NCBI GenBank assembly: GCA_030648705.1 | Contig: JAUSHF010000054.1 | Location: 1 to 7,535, forward strand | Source: a bacterium | GTDB lineage: Bacteria > Patescibacteriota > Minisyncoccia > Phycocordibacterales > PALSA-1337 | Length of the DNA stretch: 7,535 bases | Direction: 5' to 3' | Part shown: positions 5,707-7,535 of the stretch, in pieces | Numbering within the stretch: position 1 is the stretch's first letter | How the letters are laid out: each line of letters begins with the position of its first letter | Position numbers and translations under genes: made by a program | The notes under the pieces: model-generated | Told to the model about the DNA's origin: nothing | Seen by the model: only the letters and a program-made list of their open reading frames with translations | Database searches by the model: none

Positions 5707-6111
5707 ATGAATACTAAATCTTACATTCCTGCATTTATGGTTCTTTTATATCTAGCTGTACTTCATTACTATGCCATTATTTATAAATGGTATTTTCATT
5801 TCTGGTGGACTGATGTGATGGCTCACGCTCTCGGTGGTCTATGGATAGGTCTTACAGTGTATTGGTTAATAGAGAGGTTTAGAAAAGTACAGGCTTTAAG
5901 CTTTATATTATCTACTGCTATCATTATATGCACCACTGTCTTCATAGCTATTGGATGGGAAATTTTCGAATTTATCTATAAACTAAATGAAAGCTATCTT
6001 CCTGATATCTATCTATATGATACCGTGTCAGATATTATAATGGCTATTATTGGTTCGGGCATAGCTTCTATTTATACTAATTTAATACAGAAAAAAAATG
6101 AGTATAGATAA
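5707..6111 (+). CDS. Small multi-pass membrane protein, unknown function
   Basis: The product is 134 residues if it starts at the ATG at 5707. An in-frame ATG at 5668 lies inside the terminator stem and upstream of the -10 box, so I reject it. About four hydrophobic segments are visible (roughly 7-26, 39-55, 64-85 and 108-127 of the 134-residue form). Conserved-looking polar and aromatic residues lie in and near them: WWTDVMAHALGGLWIG, IGWEIFEFIYKL and a later YDTVSDIIMAIIGS. The H..GG, WE.fE and D..D pattern recalls the YjdF/DUF2238-like and VanZ-like small membrane proteins, but I would not assign a family from this alone. The 3' end overlaps the start of the beta-CASP nuclease gene by 14 bases, which suggests co-translation. 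Confidence 0.75.
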   Translation: MNTKSYIPAFMVLLYLAVLHYYAIIYKWYFHFWWTDVMAHALGGLWIGLTVYWLIERFRKVQALSFILSTAIIICTTVFIAIGWEIFEFIYKLNESYLPDIYLYDTVSDIIMAIIGSGIASIYTNLIQKKNEYR

Positions 6112-7525
6112 TAAAATAAGATTAACGTTTTGGAGTGGGGTAGGGTCTATTACGGGCGGTAACTTTATGTTAAATTTTGGAGGCAAAAAGATGCTGGTAG
6201 ACTGTGGATTAATACAGGGAGGGAAAGAGGCTTGGCTAGAGAATAGAAATAATTTTGAATATAATCCATCAGAAATTAAATATTTATTTATTACTCATGC
6301 TCATTTAGATCATGTTGGTAGAATTCCTAAATTAGTTAAGGATGGATTTAGAGGTAAGATTTTTTCGACTCCTGAGACTAAAGAATTGGCATATTTTATA
6401 CTAGAAGATGCTACGGGTATTATGGGTAAAGAAGCTCTTGCAGAGGGTATTACGCCTCTATATGAGATGAGAGATGTGAATGATACTATGAGTATGTGGG
6501 AAGAGATTCCATATCATACAGAGAAGGAATTTGATAAAGAAGAGAAGCTCGGTAGCTTTAGTGTGTATTTAAGAGACGCTGGGCACATATTAGGTTCTTC
6601 TATTATAGAATTTAAGATTAATACTTTAGATGATGGTGGTGCTGAAGTAGTTAAAAAGATTTCATTTACAGGAGACTTAGGGAACACACCGTCTACTTTA
6701 CTTAAAGATACAGAGCCACCAGTAGGTACAGAATATTTAGTTATGGAAAGTGTTTACGGTGATAGGAATCATGAATCTCATGATGAAAGAAGGCATAAAT
6801 TAAAGCAGGCTATCATAGATGTCGTAGAGAGAAAGGGGACACTTTTAATTCCAGCATTTTCATTAGAGAGAACACAGGTTTTGCTCTCAGAAATAAATGA
6901 TTTTGTAGAAGCGGGCGAGGTGCCATCTATTCCAGTATTTGTAGATTCTCCTTTGGCTATTAAGATTACAGGGGTATATCAGAGTTACGAGAATGATTTT
7001 AATGAAAGCAGTGCAAAGCGTATCAGTAGTGGAGATGATATATTTGATTTCCCTCGTTTGAAATTCACAGAAGGAATGCGTGATTCTAAAGAATTAGAAA
7101 AAGTTAAAGTCCCGAAAATAATCATAGCTGGATCTGGAATGTCAGTGGGGGGAAGGGTAATTAGACATGAGAAAGAGCTACTGCCGAATCCAAACAATAT
7201 ATTTTTACTAGTAGGCTATCAGACTTTAGGAACAATAGGTAGAATGATACAGGATGGTGCTAAAAAGGTGAGAATAGATCATGAAGATATTAAGGTAGCC
7301 GCAGAAGTTAGAACGGTATTCGGATATTCTTCACATAAAGATTCAGATCATTTATTGGAATTTGTAGATATGACTTTAGACAAGGATGCTAAATTTCCAA
7401 GTATAAAGAGAGTTTTCGTAGTAATGGGTGAAATGAAATCCTCTTTATTCTTAGCACAAAAAATCCACGACAATTTAGGTATTGATGCAATCTATCCAGA
7501 AAGAGCGAAAGAATATCTGATTTGA
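6098..7525 (+). CDS. Metallo-beta-lactamase/beta-CASP family ribonuclease
   Basis: This 475-residue protein has the layout of the CPSF73/Ysh1-like RNA nucleases. The metallo-beta-lactamase core (about 7-215) carries HAHLDH (67-72), the motif 3 histidine H163 in DAGHILGSS and D193 in FTGDLGN. MESVYGDR (216-223) matches the beta-CASP motif A region. The beta-CASP domain (about 235-375) includes PAFSLERTQ (252-260), VDSPLA (282-287) and AGSGMSVGGRVIRH (344-357), with H357 as the motif B histidine. The C-terminal part returns to the lactamase fold, with FGYSSHKD and H413 as motif C. All metal-binding and catalytic residues expected for an active Zn-dependent RNA endo- or exonuclease are present. 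It is not RNase J by sequence style; it resembles the shorter YsH1/TTHA0252-type bacterial proteins. It starts inside the preceding gene (14-base overlap), has no Shine-Dalgarno sequence, and ends with TGA ten bases before the window edge. Confidence 0.93.
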   Translation: MSIDNKIRLTFWSGVGSITGGNFMLNFGGKKMLVDCGLIQGGKEAWLENRNNFEYNPSEIKYLFITHAHLDHVGRIPKLVKDGFRGKIFSTPETKELAYFILEDATGIMGKEALAEGITPLYEMRDVNDTMSMWEEIPYHTEKEFDKEEKLGSFSVYLRDAGHILGSSIIEFKINTLDDGGAEVVKKISFTGDLGNTPSTLLKDTEPPVGTEYLVMESVYGDRNHESHDERRHKLKQAIIDVVERKGTLLIPAFSLERTQVLLSEINDFVEAGEVPSIPVFVDSPLAIKITGVYQSYENDFNESSAKRISSGDDIFDFPRLKFTEGMRDSKELEKVKVPKIIIAGSGMSVGGRVIRHEKELLPNPNNIFLLVGYQTLGTIGRMIQDGAKKVRIDHEDIKVAAEVRTVFGYSSHKDSDHLLEFVDMTLDKDAKFPSIKRVFVVMGEMKSSLFLAQKIHDNLGIDAIYPERAKEYLI

Positions 7526-7535
7526 CTATTAGGGG

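Noticed and set aside
6985..7197. A 70-codon frame on the minus strand
   Set aside because: It lies antisense within the conserved beta-CASP domain and has no recognisable features.
7523..7525. Recoding of TGA as glycine (Gracilibacteria/SR1 code)
   Set aside because: No in-frame TGA occurs inside any of the eight genes, and the nuclease ends sensibly at this TGA.
1..7535. CRISPR arrays, insertion sequences, tRNAs, phage genes or attachment sites
   Set aside because: No direct-repeat arrays, transposase motifs, cloverleaf sequences or phage-like proteins were seen on either strand.

Overview
The window is A/T-rich bacterial DNA from a streamlined genome. All eight genes lie on the + strand, mostly with short gaps. 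It looks like the distal end of a ribosomal-protein (spc-type) operon from a member of the Candidate Phyla Radiation (Patescibacteria), most likely the Parcubacteria/Paceibacteria side. The reasons are: no rpmD (L30) between S5 and L15, L15 sequence of the style I associate with that group, a short-LID adenylate kinase, a one-TM SurA-N protein without a prolyl isomerase domain, and leaders without Shine-Dalgarno sequences. The exact lineage is an inference. UGA appears to be a stop (last gene), so the Gly-UGA code of Gracilibacteria/SR1 is not indicated.

Layout. 11-1285 is one uninterrupted frame encoding ribosomal protein S5 joined to L15. 1299-2570 is secY. After a 96-base gap with a good promoter, 2667-3422 encodes a membrane-anchored SurA-N-like chaperone. 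3443-4036 is adk, with a TATAAT box six bases before its ATG, which suggests a leaderless message. 4042-4815 is map (methionine aminopeptidase I). 4859-5479 is ndk, in an enlarged form. 5480-5706 holds no protein gene. It contains a TATAAT box, an elaborately base-paired RNA of about 150 nt and a 16-bp terminator. 5707-6111 encodes a small multi-pass membrane protein that overlaps by 14 bases a gene for a metallo-beta-lactamase/beta-CASP ribonuclease (6098-7525). The window ends 10 bases later.

Functionally the block combines protein synthesis (S5, L15), membrane insertion and secretion (SecY), probable extracytoplasmic folding (SurA-N), N-terminal methionine removal (Map), nucleotide balance (Adk, Ndk) and RNA processing (beta-CASP nuclease).

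The most novel item is the structured RNA at 5496-5644, with its own promoter and terminator, which I cannot assign to any known class. Next are the S5-L15 fusion with an in-frame ATG exactly at the usual L15 start, and the leaderless or SD-less initiation signals.
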